Below the pieces are notes generated by a model. That model was not told the origin of the DNA. It saw only the letters and a program-made list of their open reading frames with translations, and made no database searches. From Pseudomonas sp. URIL14HWK12:I12 (GTDB lineage Bacteria > Pseudomonadota > Gammaproteobacteria > Pseudomonadales > Pseudomonadaceae): a DNA stretch of 64,000 nucleotides. Positions 17,532-26,259 of this stretch are shown here, in pieces. Position 1 is the stretch's first letter. Each line of letters begins with the position of its first letter. Location of the stretch: NCBI RefSeq assembly GCF_003097135.1, contig NZ_QEQL01000001.1, forward strand, positions 1,116,001 through 1,180,000, written 5' to 3'. Both the position numbers and the translations under genes were made by a program.

Positions 17532-18215
17532 TTAGCCGCGGTCACTCAATCTACGAGCCAGCCTAACAATGTCCTTCGCCTCAACAACAACGCGCCCTCC
17601 ACGCTGGCGTGCCGCATTGAGCATGGCCTGACCGATGTCGTCGGTCGTAACGATCATGCCAGGGCACGCTCGGCGAATCAGCGACAGAAATGGATTGGCA
17701 AGACGGTAGAGGTACCGGTAGGCCGGGGTTTTGGACTGGATGCCGTGCAAGGGCTGAATGATGCTGGGACGGAACAGGTAGACGCTGCGAAACGGCAGCT
17801 TCTGCAAGTCGTTCTCGGTCTTGCCCTTGACCCGTGCCCACATGCTGCGCCCCTCCTCGCTACTGTCAGTGCCGGCACCCGAAACATAGACGAAGGTCAT
17901 TTCCGGATTCAGCTTGGCCAGCAGGCTAGCGACTTTCAGGGTGAGTTCATGGGTGAGTTGCCGATAAGCCTCTTCGCTCATTCCGGAAGACGAAACACCG
18001 AGGCAAAAGAAGCAGGCGTCAAAGCCCTGCAGCTCGCCTTCAACCGCCTCAAGCGCCATCAGATCAGACTGCACCAACTGTTGCAGCCTGGGATGGGTTT
18101 GCTCGAGCGGAGTGCGCCCCACTGTGGTGACCTGGCTGACGTCAGGGGCAGCCAGACATTCGTGCAGCACGCCCTGGCCGACCATACCGCTCGCGCCAAA
18201 GATCAGGATCTTCAT
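17532..18215 (-). CDS. atypical SDR / NAD(P)H-binding oxidoreductase
   Basis: 227 residues from MKILIFGASGMVGQGVLHEC, with the GxxGxxG Rossmann motif at the very start; a frame extending upstream is not needed. Later segments (FFCLGVSSSGMSEEAYRQLT, VYVSGAGTDSS, SVYLFRPSIIQP) match NAD(P)-binding epimerase/HTATIP2-like atypical SDRs. The classical YxxxK pair is not evident. Its ATG overlaps the stop of the AraC gene (ATGA) and a GAAGG site precedes it, so it is the third gene of the ALDH-AraC-SDR operon. Substrate unknown. Confidence 0.85.
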   Translation of the reverse strand: MKILIFGASGMVGQGVLHECLAAPDVSQVTTVGRTPLEQTHPRLQQLVQSDLMALEAVEGELQGFDACFFCLGVSSSGMSEEAYRQLTHELTLKVASLLAKLNPEMTFVYVSGAGTDSSEEGRSMWARVKGKTENDLQKLPFRSVYLFRPSIIQPLHGIQSKTPAYRYLYRLANPFLSLIRRACPGMIVTTDDIGQAMLNAARQRGGRVVVEAKDIVRLARRLSDRG

Positions 18216-19231
18216 GGAGCCTTCTTTCCGAGGGCTGCGCTCCGCCATGCCGCCGGGGTCAGTTCTTCCCATTGCCGGAAAGCGCGGAAGAAGGAGTTCT
18301 GGTCTTCGTAGCCGAGCATGTAGGCCACTTCAATCAGCGCCAGCGTCGGATCGGCCAGATACTCCAGTGCCAGCTGATGGCGCGTTTCGCTGAGCAGGCT
18401 CTGGAAGGTCAGGCCTTCATCGGTCAGTTTGCGCTGCAAGGAGCGCTCACTCATCGCCAATTCGGTGGCGACGGAGCGGATGTCCGGACGACCAGCCGTG
18501 AGTCGCCGCCGCAAGACCCAGCGAATTTGATCGGCAAGCGTGGCGCTGTGGCTCTGTTGTTCCAGTCGCCGATCCAGCTCCGGAATCAGGATGTCCAGCA
18601 GTTCGGCGTTGTAGCTCACGAAGGGTTTGTCGAGGTCGGTACCACGAAGCGTCAGGCAATCACGTCCAGCGCCAAAACACACCCGACAGCCGAAGTAACG
18701 CTCGTAGTCGGCTTTGTTTTTCTCGGGTCGCGCCAGTTCGACGTACAGCGCTGACAGCGGCGTGGCAGTACCTCGGCGCCCCAACTCCATAAGTGAAGCC
18801 AGCGTCGCATCAACCAGGGCTGGAGAGGAAGCCTGTTCTTCAGCATGCAGCCAGGCAACGACGATTTCAGAACGATCCTCACGCTCCTCGATGCGCACCT
18901 CCTCCGGCGCACACAGGCGCTTAAAGCGCGCCACGCGCTGCAAGGCATCACGGAAATCGCGGGCGTGGTAGGCCGCCATGAAGGAGGGCGGCATCACGGC
19001 GCTCTCCAGTCCGGTGGCGATACGCAGACCAATCATGGGGTCCCCACTGAGTTCGACCAGCACTTGCCACAGTGCGAAGAACTGTGCCGTGGACAGCGCC
19101 GCCTGATCGCGAATGACGGCGAGGGGAACCCGCGCCTCGCGCACCACGTCGGCCCGCGCCAGCCCCACGCGCCTGATGCCTTCCCAGAACGCATCGGGAA
19201 GCCTGATCCTGTCTGCCACCGGAGTTTTCAT
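18212..19231 (-). CDS. AraC-family regulator with PF12625-type sensor domain
   Basis: 339 residues from ATG 19231; a TTG at 19252 would add seven. The N-terminal domain (RIRLPDAFWEGIRRVGLARA to about residue 200) resembles the arabinose-binding-like domain of OruR/ArgR-type AraC regulators. The C-terminal domain (about 235-335) has the two helix-turn-helix units, with LALEYLADPTLALIEVAYML and FFRAFRQWEELTPAAWR. It lies 26 bp after the ALDH gene and overlaps the SDR gene. It likely activates its own operon, and a candidate direct-repeat site lies upstream of the ALDH gene. Confidence 0.92.
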   Translation of the reverse strand: MKTPVADRIRLPDAFWEGIRRVGLARADVVREARVPLAVIRDQAALSTAQFFALWQVLVELSGDPMIGLRIATGLESAVMPPSFMAAYHARDFRDALQRVARFKRLCAPEEVRIEEREDRSEIVVAWLHAEEQASSPALVDATLASLMELGRRGTATPLSALYVELARPEKNKADYERYFGCRVCFGAGRDCLTLRGTDLDKPFVSYNAELLDILIPELDRRLEQQSHSATLADQIRWVLRRRLTAGRPDIRSVATELAMSERSLQRKLTDEGLTFQSLLSETRHQLALEYLADPTLALIEVAYMLGYEDQNSFFRAFRQWEELTPAAWRSAALGKKAP

Positions 19232-19257
19232 GGTCTTGCCTGGCTTACTCAATGTGT

Positions 19258-20673
19258 TCAGGAAATTGACTTGTATTCCATGTACGAATGGATGCCATAC
19301 ACGCCATTCTCCCGACCGAGGCCCGATTGCTTGAAACCGCCAAAGGGAGCTGCGGGATTGTTGTTAAATGCGTTGATCGACACTGTTCCGGCCTCGATCT
19401 GGTCGGCGATCCGTTTGGCGTGATCGTAATCGGAACCGCTCACATAACCGGCGAGCCCGTAGGGCGTGTCGTTGGCGATGGCGATCGCCTCCTGCTCAAC
19501 CTTGTAAGTGATGAGGCACAACACGGGACCAAAGATCTCTTCGCGGGCAACCGTCATGTCGTTGGTCACGTTTGCGAATAAAGTCGGCTTGACGAAATTA
19601 CCGCTTTCCAGTCCGGCGGGATGGCCAGGGCCGCCTACCAATACTTCAGCGCCTTCCGCGATCCCCTTGTTGATATAGCTTTGAACGCGTTCGTACTGGC
19701 TCTTCGACACCATCGGCCCGATGGCTGTGCTCGCATCTTGCGGAAGCCCGACTTTGAGATGCTGTTCGACCGCCTGCTTCAAGGCCGCCTTGATTTCACC
19801 GGCACGGCTTTCCGGCACCAGCACGCGAGTTCCCGCGATGCAAGCCTGCCCACTGTTCATGAATCCGCTGGACAGAACGAATGGGATCACCTGTTCGAGA
19901 TTGGCATCTTCAAGAATGATGTGGGGAGATTTGCCACCCAGCTCCAGAGTCACCCGCTTGAGCGTCGCCGCGCCGTCACGAGCGATCGTTTTGCCTACGG
20001 CCGTCGAGCCGGTGAAGGAAATCTTGGCGACATCGGGGTTGCGGGTGATCTCGGCACCCACCACGTCGCCACGACCATTGACGATGTTGATCAGTCCGGC
20101 CGGAATTTTCGCCTCATGCACACACTCCATAATCAATTGCGTCTGCAACGCACTCATTTCACTGGGCTTGGTGACGACCGTGCATCCGGCCGCCAAGGCG
20201 GCCGAAGCCTTGTTGAAGAAATACAGGATGTTCGCGTTCCAAGGCGTGATGTGCCCGGCAACGCCTACGGGCTGCAATGACACTTCCGTGTGGCCAACCA
20301 TCTTCTTGAACTCTACTTCGTTCAAGGCCTTCTTGGCACTCAAGATGGCTCCAGCCGCCACCTGTATTAGGAAGTGCGCCATCTGCGACGGCCCGCCGTA
20401 TTCCTGGATCAGCGCCTGGGCATGCTCACCGGCACGCGCCACAAGCGCATCGTGCAGGCGCTGGAGATATTCTGCGCGTTCCTCGGGGGCAGACTTCGAA
20501 TAAGCCTTGAAGGCCTCCTTGGCAGCGGCAATGGCACGCCGGGTATCTTCCTCGTCGCCGAGCGTAACGCGTCCGATCAGCTCCTGCGTGGAGGGATTGA
20601 TCAGATCGAAGGTTTCCCTGCCGTGCGACTCAACAAATTCGCCATTGATGTAGTGCCTGGTGATGAGTTTCAT
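19258..20673 (-). CDS. NAD(P)-dependent aldehyde dehydrogenase
   Basis: 471 residues from ATG 20673, chosen because AAGGAGAG precedes it; the frame extends 15 codons further without a better site. Standard ALDH fold: PWN oxyanion Asn near 146, cofactor motif FTGSTAVGK near 220, catalytic Glu 244 in LELGGKSP, catalytic Cys 278 in SGQACIAGTR, and the C-terminal PFGGFKQSGLGRE. It oxidises an aldehyde to the acid in the cytoplasm; the substrate is not evident. First gene of an operon with an AraC regulator and an SDR, suggesting catabolism of an alcohol or aldehyde induced by its substrate. Confidence 0.93.
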   Translation of the reverse strand: MKLITRHYINGEFVESHGRETFDLINPSTQELIGRVTLGDEEDTRRAIAAAKEAFKAYSKSAPEERAEYLQRLHDALVARAGEHAQALIQEYGGPSQMAHFLIQVAAGAILSAKKALNEVEFKKMVGHTEVSLQPVGVAGHITPWNANILYFFNKASAALAAGCTVVTKPSEMSALQTQLIMECVHEAKIPAGLINIVNGRGDVVGAEITRNPDVAKISFTGSTAVGKTIARDGAATLKRVTLELGGKSPHIILEDANLEQVIPFVLSSGFMNSGQACIAGTRVLVPESRAGEIKAALKQAVEQHLKVGLPQDASTAIGPMVSKSQYERVQSYINKGIAEGAEVLVGGPGHPAGLESGNFVKPTLFANVTNDMTVAREEIFGPVLCLITYKVEQEAIAIANDTPYGLAGYVSGSDYDHAKRIADQIEAGTVSINAFNNNPAAPFGGFKQSGLGRENGVYGIHSYMEYKSIS

Positions 20674-20818
20674 ACTCTCTCCTTCCGTCCCATTGATGGT
20701 CACGTGAATGAACGCCATGCCCTTCGCTCCCAGCGATAAGGGGCGGGCGGCACGCTCACTGGGTATTCGTGAGCATGGGAGAAGTCTGGGGAACTCACTC
20801 TAATGACGATATGCAGAG

Positions 20819-20862
20819 TGCGCCAGATGGGTTGCAAAATACGCCATTAGGTTTCTGGCGTA
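20819..20862. promoter_or_regulatory. candidate AraC-type direct-repeat operator upstream of the ALDH operon
   Basis: TGCGCCA at 20819-20825 and TACGCCA at 20840-20846 are spaced exactly 21 bp, two helical turns, as typical for AraC-family sites; each is followed by a GGTT a few bases on. An inverted third copy, TGGCGTA, follows at 20856-20862. The site lies about 150 bp before the ALDH start. The rest of the 440-bp gap (20674-21113) holds no gene. Confidence 0.5.
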
Positions 20863-21040
20863 GATATCTTTTGAGGGCTGCTGGTGAACAGGGAACTGCC
20901 ATTGGTGATTGATTTGGAGGACATCTGCTCACGCCGACGACCTGAAGTAACTTATCAGGCAGGTTTCGGAGCGGAACCGCCACTTGGATGAACGCTGTCG
21001 AGAGAAGCTGACCGGTCGGTTGTGGCCGGGACAGACCAGA

Positions 21041-21082
21041 CCGACAGCGGCCGCTCGCAAAGGTCTGCTTTTGGCCGATAGC
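21041..21082. repeat. dispersed Pseudomonas intergenic repeat
   Basis: Contains GGTCTGCTTTTGGCCGATAGC and, just left of it, CCGACAGCGGCCGCTCGC. Read on the minus strand it gives the peptide IGQKQTF, often mis-annotated as a protein. Related copies lie at 2208-2262 (IGQEQTL on the plus strand), about 11755-11790 (IGQDQPF on the minus strand) and on both flanks of the IS1182-type element. Confidence 0.65.
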
Positions 21083-21113
21083 CGCCACTCAGTGAAGTGG
21101 AAAATCCGCAAAA

Positions 21114-21251
21114 TCAAACGTGACGCTTTATCCCCGTCCGCCTCATAAAGGCCTGCCCCAGTCGCTGATGCTTTAAGCTTCCTTGATCCCCAAGCCAAAC
21201 GAACGCCTCATAAGCGGCGCGCTCGATCTGCAAAGAGGATTCATCTTCCAT
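21114..21251 (-). CDS. possible 45-residue small protein
   Basis: A short frame MEDESSLQIERAAYEAFVWL ... GIKRHV with a good ribosome site (AGGAG, seven bases before ATG). It is not related to anything recognised, has no membrane span and is rather charged. It lies just after the nitrilase-like gene on the same strand (73 bp gap). The good site and start argue for translation; short length and position next to a repeat argue for caution. Confidence 0.3.
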   Translation of the reverse strand: MEDESSLQIERAAYEAFVWLGDQGSLKHQRLGQAFMRRTGIKRHV

Positions 21252-21323
21252 ATCGGGCTCCTATCATTAGCGGGGCTCAAACGTACGAGCTGCCTATCAG
21301 CCCTTCCGGCTCGGCCTTGCCAA

Positions 21324-22058
21324 TCAGAAGGCCCGCACCCGGCCAGTAGCCGCATCGGTCTCGACCAATAGCAGCGCCTCCCCTGCCCCAAGGGCCTCAG
21401 CAATGCAGCGCCCTTCAGCGTCCCACACCGCGCTGCGCCCCGCGCATTGCCAGCCGCCGCTTGCACCACCGTGGTTCGCCAGCAGCACAGGCATGCGGTG
21501 GCGGCGGGCGTAGCCGGCCAGCAATTCGCTGTCATGCCCGTAACCGCCTTCACTGATCAACGCGCTTACCGCGTATAGGCCCGCGCCCGCTGCGGCGGCG
21601 TTGGCCGGGTGGCTGGCCTGAGAGAAGTCTGCGCACACCGCTACCGCCACGGGCAGCCCGCCAACGGTGAACCCGGCACCGCCCTGCCCGGCAATGAAGA
21701 ACCGCTCCTCACCTGGGTGCAGGTGTTGCTTGGCATATACCTGCGGGCCGCTTGGCAGGCCGAATACCCAGGCTGCGATCATCGGTTTTTCAGCGCCTGG
21801 CGTGCGCAGTGGCGCACCCACGATGCACACCATTTCGCAGCGTTCGGCCACATCCCGTAGCGGCCGCAGGGCCTCAGCTTCCTGGTGCAAGGCCAGTGCA
21901 GCAGCAGCCTCAGGCTCGTAGCCGGTCAGCGACAGCTCTGGGAATACCAGCAAGCGAACGCCCAAGGCATGGGCCTTGTGCATCAAGCGCAGGTGAGCCT
22001 CAAGGTTGGCGGGCAGGTCGCAGGCGATGGCGCACGTCTGGGCAGCGGCGATGAGCAT
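21324..22058 (-). CDS. carbon-nitrogen hydrolase (nitrilase superfamily)
   Basis: 244 residues from MLIAAAQTC; upstream in-frame ATGs near 22091 would add about a dozen residues. The catalytic triad is visible: Glu 41 in VFPELSLTGYEP, Lys 110 in YAKQHLHPGEERFF, Cys 142 in AVCADFSQASH. Members hydrolyse nitriles, amides or carbamoyl groups in the cytoplasm. The sequence looks like the aliphatic amidase/omega-amidase side of the family rather than a true nitrilase. It is divergent from a flavin-dependent monooxygenase gene across 213 bp, which could mean joint use of a nitrogen compound (inference). Confidence 0.88.
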   Translation of the reverse strand: MLIAAAQTCAIACDLPANLEAHLRLMHKAHALGVRLLVFPELSLTGYEPEAAAALALHQEAEALRPLRDVAERCEMVCIVGAPLRTPGAEKPMIAAWVFGLPSGPQVYAKQHLHPGEERFFIAGQGGAGFTVGGLPVAVAVCADFSQASHPANAAAAGAGLYAVSALISEGGYGHDSELLAGYARRHRMPVLLANHGGASGGWQCAGRSAVWDAEGRCIAEALGAGEALLLVETDAATGRVRAF

Positions 22059-22271
22059 CGTGGCACTCTTGGGCGAGAAAGCTCGCATCATGCCCCAGCC
22101 TCGGCAGGCAGGCCAGCGGCTGCGCACTGCCGGCCTAAGCATATGCCCGCGGGCTATTGGGCATCCCGGCCTGCGGCAGGTTAGGCTTTGCGCACCGGGC
22201 CACCGGACTTCGCCGCTTTCATCAACAGCCGGCCAAGCCCGTTTCCGGGCCGCGCCTTCGCGAGCCCGACC

Positions 22272-23624
22272 ATGCCCCAGCGTAAACAGATCCTGCTCAA
22301 CGCCTTCAACATGAACTGCGTGGGCCACATCAACCACGGCCTGTGGGCACACCCACGAGACCGCTCCAGCGACTATCACACCCTCAGCTATTGGACCGAC
22401 CTGGCCAAACTGCTGGAAAAAGGCCTGTTCGACGGGTTGTTTCTGGCTGACATCGTTGGGGTGTACGACACCTGGCAGGGCAACGTCGACCTGACCCTGC
22501 GCGAAAGCATCCAACTGCCGGTCAATGACCCGCTGATGCTGGTATCAGCGATGGCCGCGGTGACTTCACACCTGGGCTTTGGCTTGACCGCCAACCTCTC
22601 CTATGAACTTCCCTACCTGCTGGCGCGACGGTTTTCGACCCTGGATCACCTGACCGAAGGGCGGGTGGGCTGGAACATCGTCACCGGCTACCTGGAGAGC
22701 GCTGCGCGCGCCATGGGCCGGCCCGCACAGGTGGCCCACGACCGCCGCTACGACCAGGCCGATGAGTACCTGCAGGTGCTCTACAAGCTCTGGGAACACA
22801 GCTGGGAAGACGATGCAGTGCTGGCTGACCGCGCGGGCCGCCGTTATGCCGACCCTGCGAAGGTGCACCCGATCGACCACCGCGGGGAGTTCTATCAGGT
22901 GCAGGGGTATCACCTGAGCGAGCCGTCGCCGCAGCGCACACCGGTGCTGTTCCAGGCCGGCTCCTCGGCGCGCGGGTTGCGTTTTGCCGGGCAGCATGCC
23001 GAATGCGTGTTCATATCAGGCCAAACGCGGCCCGCCACCGCCGAGCAGGTGGGCAAGGTGCGCGCTGCCGCGCAGGCTGCCGGCCGTACGCCGGAGGCCA
23101 TCAAGGTGTTCATGGGTATCAGCGTGGTGGTCGCCGGCAGTGAAGCCGAAGCCCGTGACAAGCATGGTGAATACCTGCGCTACGCCAGCCCCGAGGCCGG
23201 CGTGGCGCACTACTCGGCCTCTACCGGCATCGACCTGGCCCGCTACGGGCTGGACGAGCCGATTCGCGACGAGCAGACCAACGCCATCGAGTCGGCACGG
23301 CAGGCCCTTACCAACGGCCAATGGACCGTGCGCCGCCTGCTCGATCAGACCGCCTTGGGCGGCCGCTACCCGGCGCTGGTAGGCAGCGCCGTACAGGTGG
23401 CCGACGGGTTGCAAGCCTGGGTGGAAGAAACCGGCATCGACGGCTTCAACCTGGCGCGCACCGTCACACCGGAAAGCTATGCCGATTTCATCGAGCATGT
23501 GGTGCCGGAGTTGCAGAACCGGGGGTTGTTCAAAACCGAATATGCCCAAGGGAGCCTGCGGCACAAGCTGTTCGGGGCCGGCCCGAGGCTGCCGGCGGGG
23601 CATGTGGGCAGGTACGGTGAGTAG
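22272..23624 (+). CDS. LLM-class flavin-dependent monooxygenase (NtaA/SnaA/DszA family)
   Basis: 450 residues from MPQRKQILLNAFNMNCVGHI; the frame is open further upstream but the family begins here. Characteristic segments: HGLWAHPRDRSSDYHTLSYW, GLFDGLFLADIVGVYD, WNIVTGYLESAARAMG and PVLFQAGSSARG. These FMNH2-dependent enzymes act on aminocarboxylates, sulfur heterocycles and similar compounds and need a separate flavin reductase, which is not seen nearby. Divergent from the nitrilase-superfamily gene. Confidence 0.92.
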   Translation: MPQRKQILLNAFNMNCVGHINHGLWAHPRDRSSDYHTLSYWTDLAKLLEKGLFDGLFLADIVGVYDTWQGNVDLTLRESIQLPVNDPLMLVSAMAAVTSHLGFGLTANLSYELPYLLARRFSTLDHLTEGRVGWNIVTGYLESAARAMGRPAQVAHDRRYDQADEYLQVLYKLWEHSWEDDAVLADRAGRRYADPAKVHPIDHRGEFYQVQGYHLSEPSPQRTPVLFQAGSSARGLRFAGQHAECVFISGQTRPATAEQVGKVRAAAQAAGRTPEAIKVFMGISVVVAGSEAEARDKHGEYLRYASPEAGVAHYSASTGIDLARYGLDEPIRDEQTNAIESARQALTNGQWTVRRLLDQTALGGRYPALVGSAVQVADGLQAWVEETGIDGFNLARTVTPESYADFIEHVVPELQNRGLFKTEYAQGSLRHKLFGAGPRLPAGHVGRYGE

Positions 23625-24024
23625 AGGCGCGGCTGCGCCGCTCTCCTGCCATGCCGGGCGTGTGCCTAATGAGGTTTGACGCTCAGAATGTATACCCTTC
23701 ACACCGTTGGGAAATATCATCCGGGCCGGCCAGCCAGGTGGCTGCCCCACAGGTGATGCCATCTGCGCGTTGCGAACTGAGCCGTCGTGAAACCTACGCT
23801 CAAAGCTATAAGCTTCCATTCCCGCCACCCCACCCCACCCGTACTCGGCATTTCAACTGACGTGGTCTTGATCAGCCATAAATAGAACCAGGGTTGGCCA
23901 TTGTTTTCTTCCTGGATGTCTCAGGTTCTCGATTTACACCGACAGCAGGCATTAAAGGTGTGGCGGATTGTTGCCGAAATACGGGACACCTTCCTGACGT
24001 TTCGCAGCCTTCAATAGGGTGCAC
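23625..24024. other. 400-bp intergenic region
   Basis: No convincing gene on either strand. A short GC-rich hairpin (GCGGC-TGC-GCCGC, 23629-23641) directly follows the monooxygenase stop and may act as its terminator, though no T-run follows. The remainder should contain the autotransporter promoter; no clear -35/-10 pair was identified. Confidence 0.5.
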
Positions 24025-26259
24025 ATGCCAAACCATGCTGATCTGTGTTTCCCTCATGCACGACGCTCGATCAAGCGGCCGGGCGCGCTCAGCTTATTAG
24101 CGGCGTCGATAGTCGCTGGGGCTGCGCCTCTATCGGATGCCCTGGCCAGCGAGCTGATCGACTTCTACTCGTCCACTGGGCCGTACCTAGCTCCTGTCTT
24201 TCTCAGCGCAAATGGAGAAACGGCGGTAGGTGGGTTGGCCAACAACACAGGGCCGGCGCAGGTGGGGCGGCTAGGTGGTCGCACTTTTGAAAACATCGGT
24301 AGCCTTAACGGCGGCGCTACCTACGCGCGTGGGCTGAGTGACGATGGCTCGACCATTGTCGGGGTGTCAGAGATAAGCCCTGGCGGGAACAACCACGCGT
24401 TCCGCTGGAAAAATGGCGTTATGACGGACCTTGGCACATTCGGTGGCAACTACGCCGACGCCACAGCCGTGAGCGCCGATGGCAGTGTGGTAGTGGGGCA
24501 GGCAGGATTGGCCTCCGGTAGCATGGCATTCAGATGGGAGAGTGGCACACTTCAAGCGCTGGGTACCTTAGGCGGCTCAGATTCCTTTGCGCGTGCGGTC
24601 AGCGCCGATGGCACTTCAGTGGTGGGCGTGTCGTCACTCCCCAACCGGAATTTACACGCATTTCTCTGGCAAGCCGGGGCAATCACCGACCTGGGTACCT
24701 TAGGCGGGGATCATTCCACCGCAACGGCGATCAACGCCAATGGCCAAGTGGTAGTCGGCGCGTCTTTCCTGGCAGGCAGCAGCGCTCCGCATGCCTTCCG
24801 CTGGTCGGCCGGTACGATGCAAGACCTGGGCACGCTAGGCGGATATTATTCCGATGCCCAGTTCATCAGTGCCGACGGCAGCGTGGTAGTGGGAAACTCC
24901 ATTTTGGCCGACAACCTGAACAATCGCCTCTTCCGCTGGGAGGCGGGGGCAATGGTTGACCTAGGCTCGCTGGGGGGCAGCGCGGTCCAAGCCAGCGACA
25001 TGAACCCTGCCGGCACCGTAGTGGTGGGCGCCGCGTCAAACACCCAGAACCAGAATCAGGCTTTCCGTTGGTCGTTAGCTGGTGGCCTGCAAACGGTAGA
25101 CGCCTGGTTGGCCGACAACGGCGTTCCGATAAGCAGTGTCGGACAACGCGCCGTTACTGCCGCGGCCGTAAGCGATGACGGCAATGTGATCATCGGGCAA
25201 CTGAACAATGGCCACCAGTATTTGGCAAGGATCGTTGCGCCAGCAGCACCCCCTGTAGTAAGCCCACCGCCAACCGTTACTCCCACGCTTCCACCGCCTT
25301 CTGCGCCAGGCTCAGGGCTGATTGACGTAGACGACTTCATGGCGGGGCTTTCGGCGGTGCGGATGCAGGCCTCTACGATCACTCTCAATACCAGCGACCT
25401 TATCCTGAACGGTCTTCATGGTAACCCCATGCGGGGCCTGCTGCCGGCGGGCAATCAAAGCATATGGGTTTCAGGCGACATCGGCCGTAACCGTCAGGAG
25501 GCTGCAGACGGTAACACTGGCCTGGGCGAGATAGGCTACGGTGTAAACCTCACCCAAGGGTGGCAAGTAAACTTGGCTTTGGGTCGTACGGCTGACGTAC
25601 AGCACGGGCCAGTAGGCAGCCATACACGCGTAGAAAGTACTTACGTTGTGCCAGAGCTGACCGTGCAACTGCCGAACACTTCGGCCTATACCACCTTTAG
25701 CCTGCTTTATAGCCGAGGCACCAGTGACATTGATCGGGGCTACCTCAACGCAGGCCTGCAACGCACCTCTCAGGGTGATTCGTCGGTTACCAGCTGGGGC
25801 GGCCGAGTGCGGCTTGATTTGCTGAACGCTTTCTCACTGGCCGGCGCGGGCTTCACGCCCTATGTCAGCCATACGCTCCTGCGCACTCGCCTGGATGGCT
25901 ATACAGAGACCAGTGGTGGTTTCCCGGTTGCGTGGTCCCCCAGCACTGCGCGTAGCCAAATTTCTCGACTGGGTGTAGACGCTGTAAAGCCCCTCGGCCC
26001 GAGCGTGACCTTGTTAGGGCGAGTGGAGGGCGCACACCGCTTTGAAGGCCAAAGCCCTCGCGCCGAAGGGGACTTACTCGGTACGGGCGGTGGCCGGTTC
26101 AGCCTTCCAGGGGCCGATTACACCCAAAGCTGGTTGCGCGTGGGCACAGGCGCCGAAGTGAAACTCGGAGCGGGCATGACGAGCCTTATGCTCAACGTTA
26201 CGACTGAAGGTGAAGCCCCGAACTATTGGGCCACTGTGGGTTATCAATTGAAGTTCTAG
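24025..26259 (+). CDS. autotransporter with HAF-repeat passenger
   Basis: 744 residues from ATG 24025, supported by AGGG before it (GTG 24019 is also possible). A signal peptide with an extended positive N-region ends near SDALA (residue 42). The passenger (about 45-400) carries six copies of a roughly 45-residue unit ending in a motif like HAFRWSAGTMQDLGTLGG, the HAF extracellular repeat, likely a beta-propeller. A Pro-rich linker (about 408-436) leads to a C-terminal beta-barrel (roughly 470-744) ending in YQLKF, with the terminal Phe expected of outer-membrane barrels. It should be displayed on or released from the cell surface; function unknown, perhaps adhesion or esterase-like. Confidence 0.9.
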   Translation: MPNHADLCFPHARRSIKRPGALSLLAASIVAGAAPLSDALASELIDFYSSTGPYLAPVFLSANGETAVGGLANNTGPAQVGRLGGRTFENIGSLNGGATYARGLSDDGSTIVGVSEISPGGNNHAFRWKNGVMTDLGTFGGNYADATAVSADGSVVVGQAGLASGSMAFRWESGTLQALGTLGGSDSFARAVSADGTSVVGVSSLPNRNLHAFLWQAGAITDLGTLGGDHSTATAINANGQVVVGASFLAGSSAPHAFRWSAGTMQDLGTLGGYYSDAQFISADGSVVVGNSILADNLNNRLFRWEAGAMVDLGSLGGSAVQASDMNPAGTVVVGAASNTQNQNQAFRWSLAGGLQTVDAWLADNGVPISSVGQRAVTAAAVSDDGNVIIGQLNNGHQYLARIVAPAAPPVVSPPPTVTPTLPPPSAPGSGLIDVDDFMAGLSAVRMQASTITLNTSDLILNGLHGNPMRGLLPAGNQSIWVSGDIGRNRQEAADGNTGLGEIGYGVNLTQGWQVNLALGRTADVQHGPVGSHTRVESTYVVPELTVQLPNTSAYTTFSLLYSRGTSDIDRGYLNAGLQRTSQGDSSVTSWGGRVRLDLLNAFSLAGAGFTPYVSHTLLRTRLDGYTETSGGFPVAWSPSTARSQISRLGVDAVKPLGPSVTLLGRVEGAHRFEGQSPRAEGDLLGTGGGRFSLPGADYTQSWLRVGTGAEVKLGAGMTSLMLNVTTEGEAPNYWATVGYQLKF

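Noticed and set aside
20795..21088. 97-codon frame beginning MAAIGQKQTF on the minus strand
   Set aside because: Arises from the dispersed intergenic repeat, not from a gene; the peptide recurs wherever the repeat occurs.
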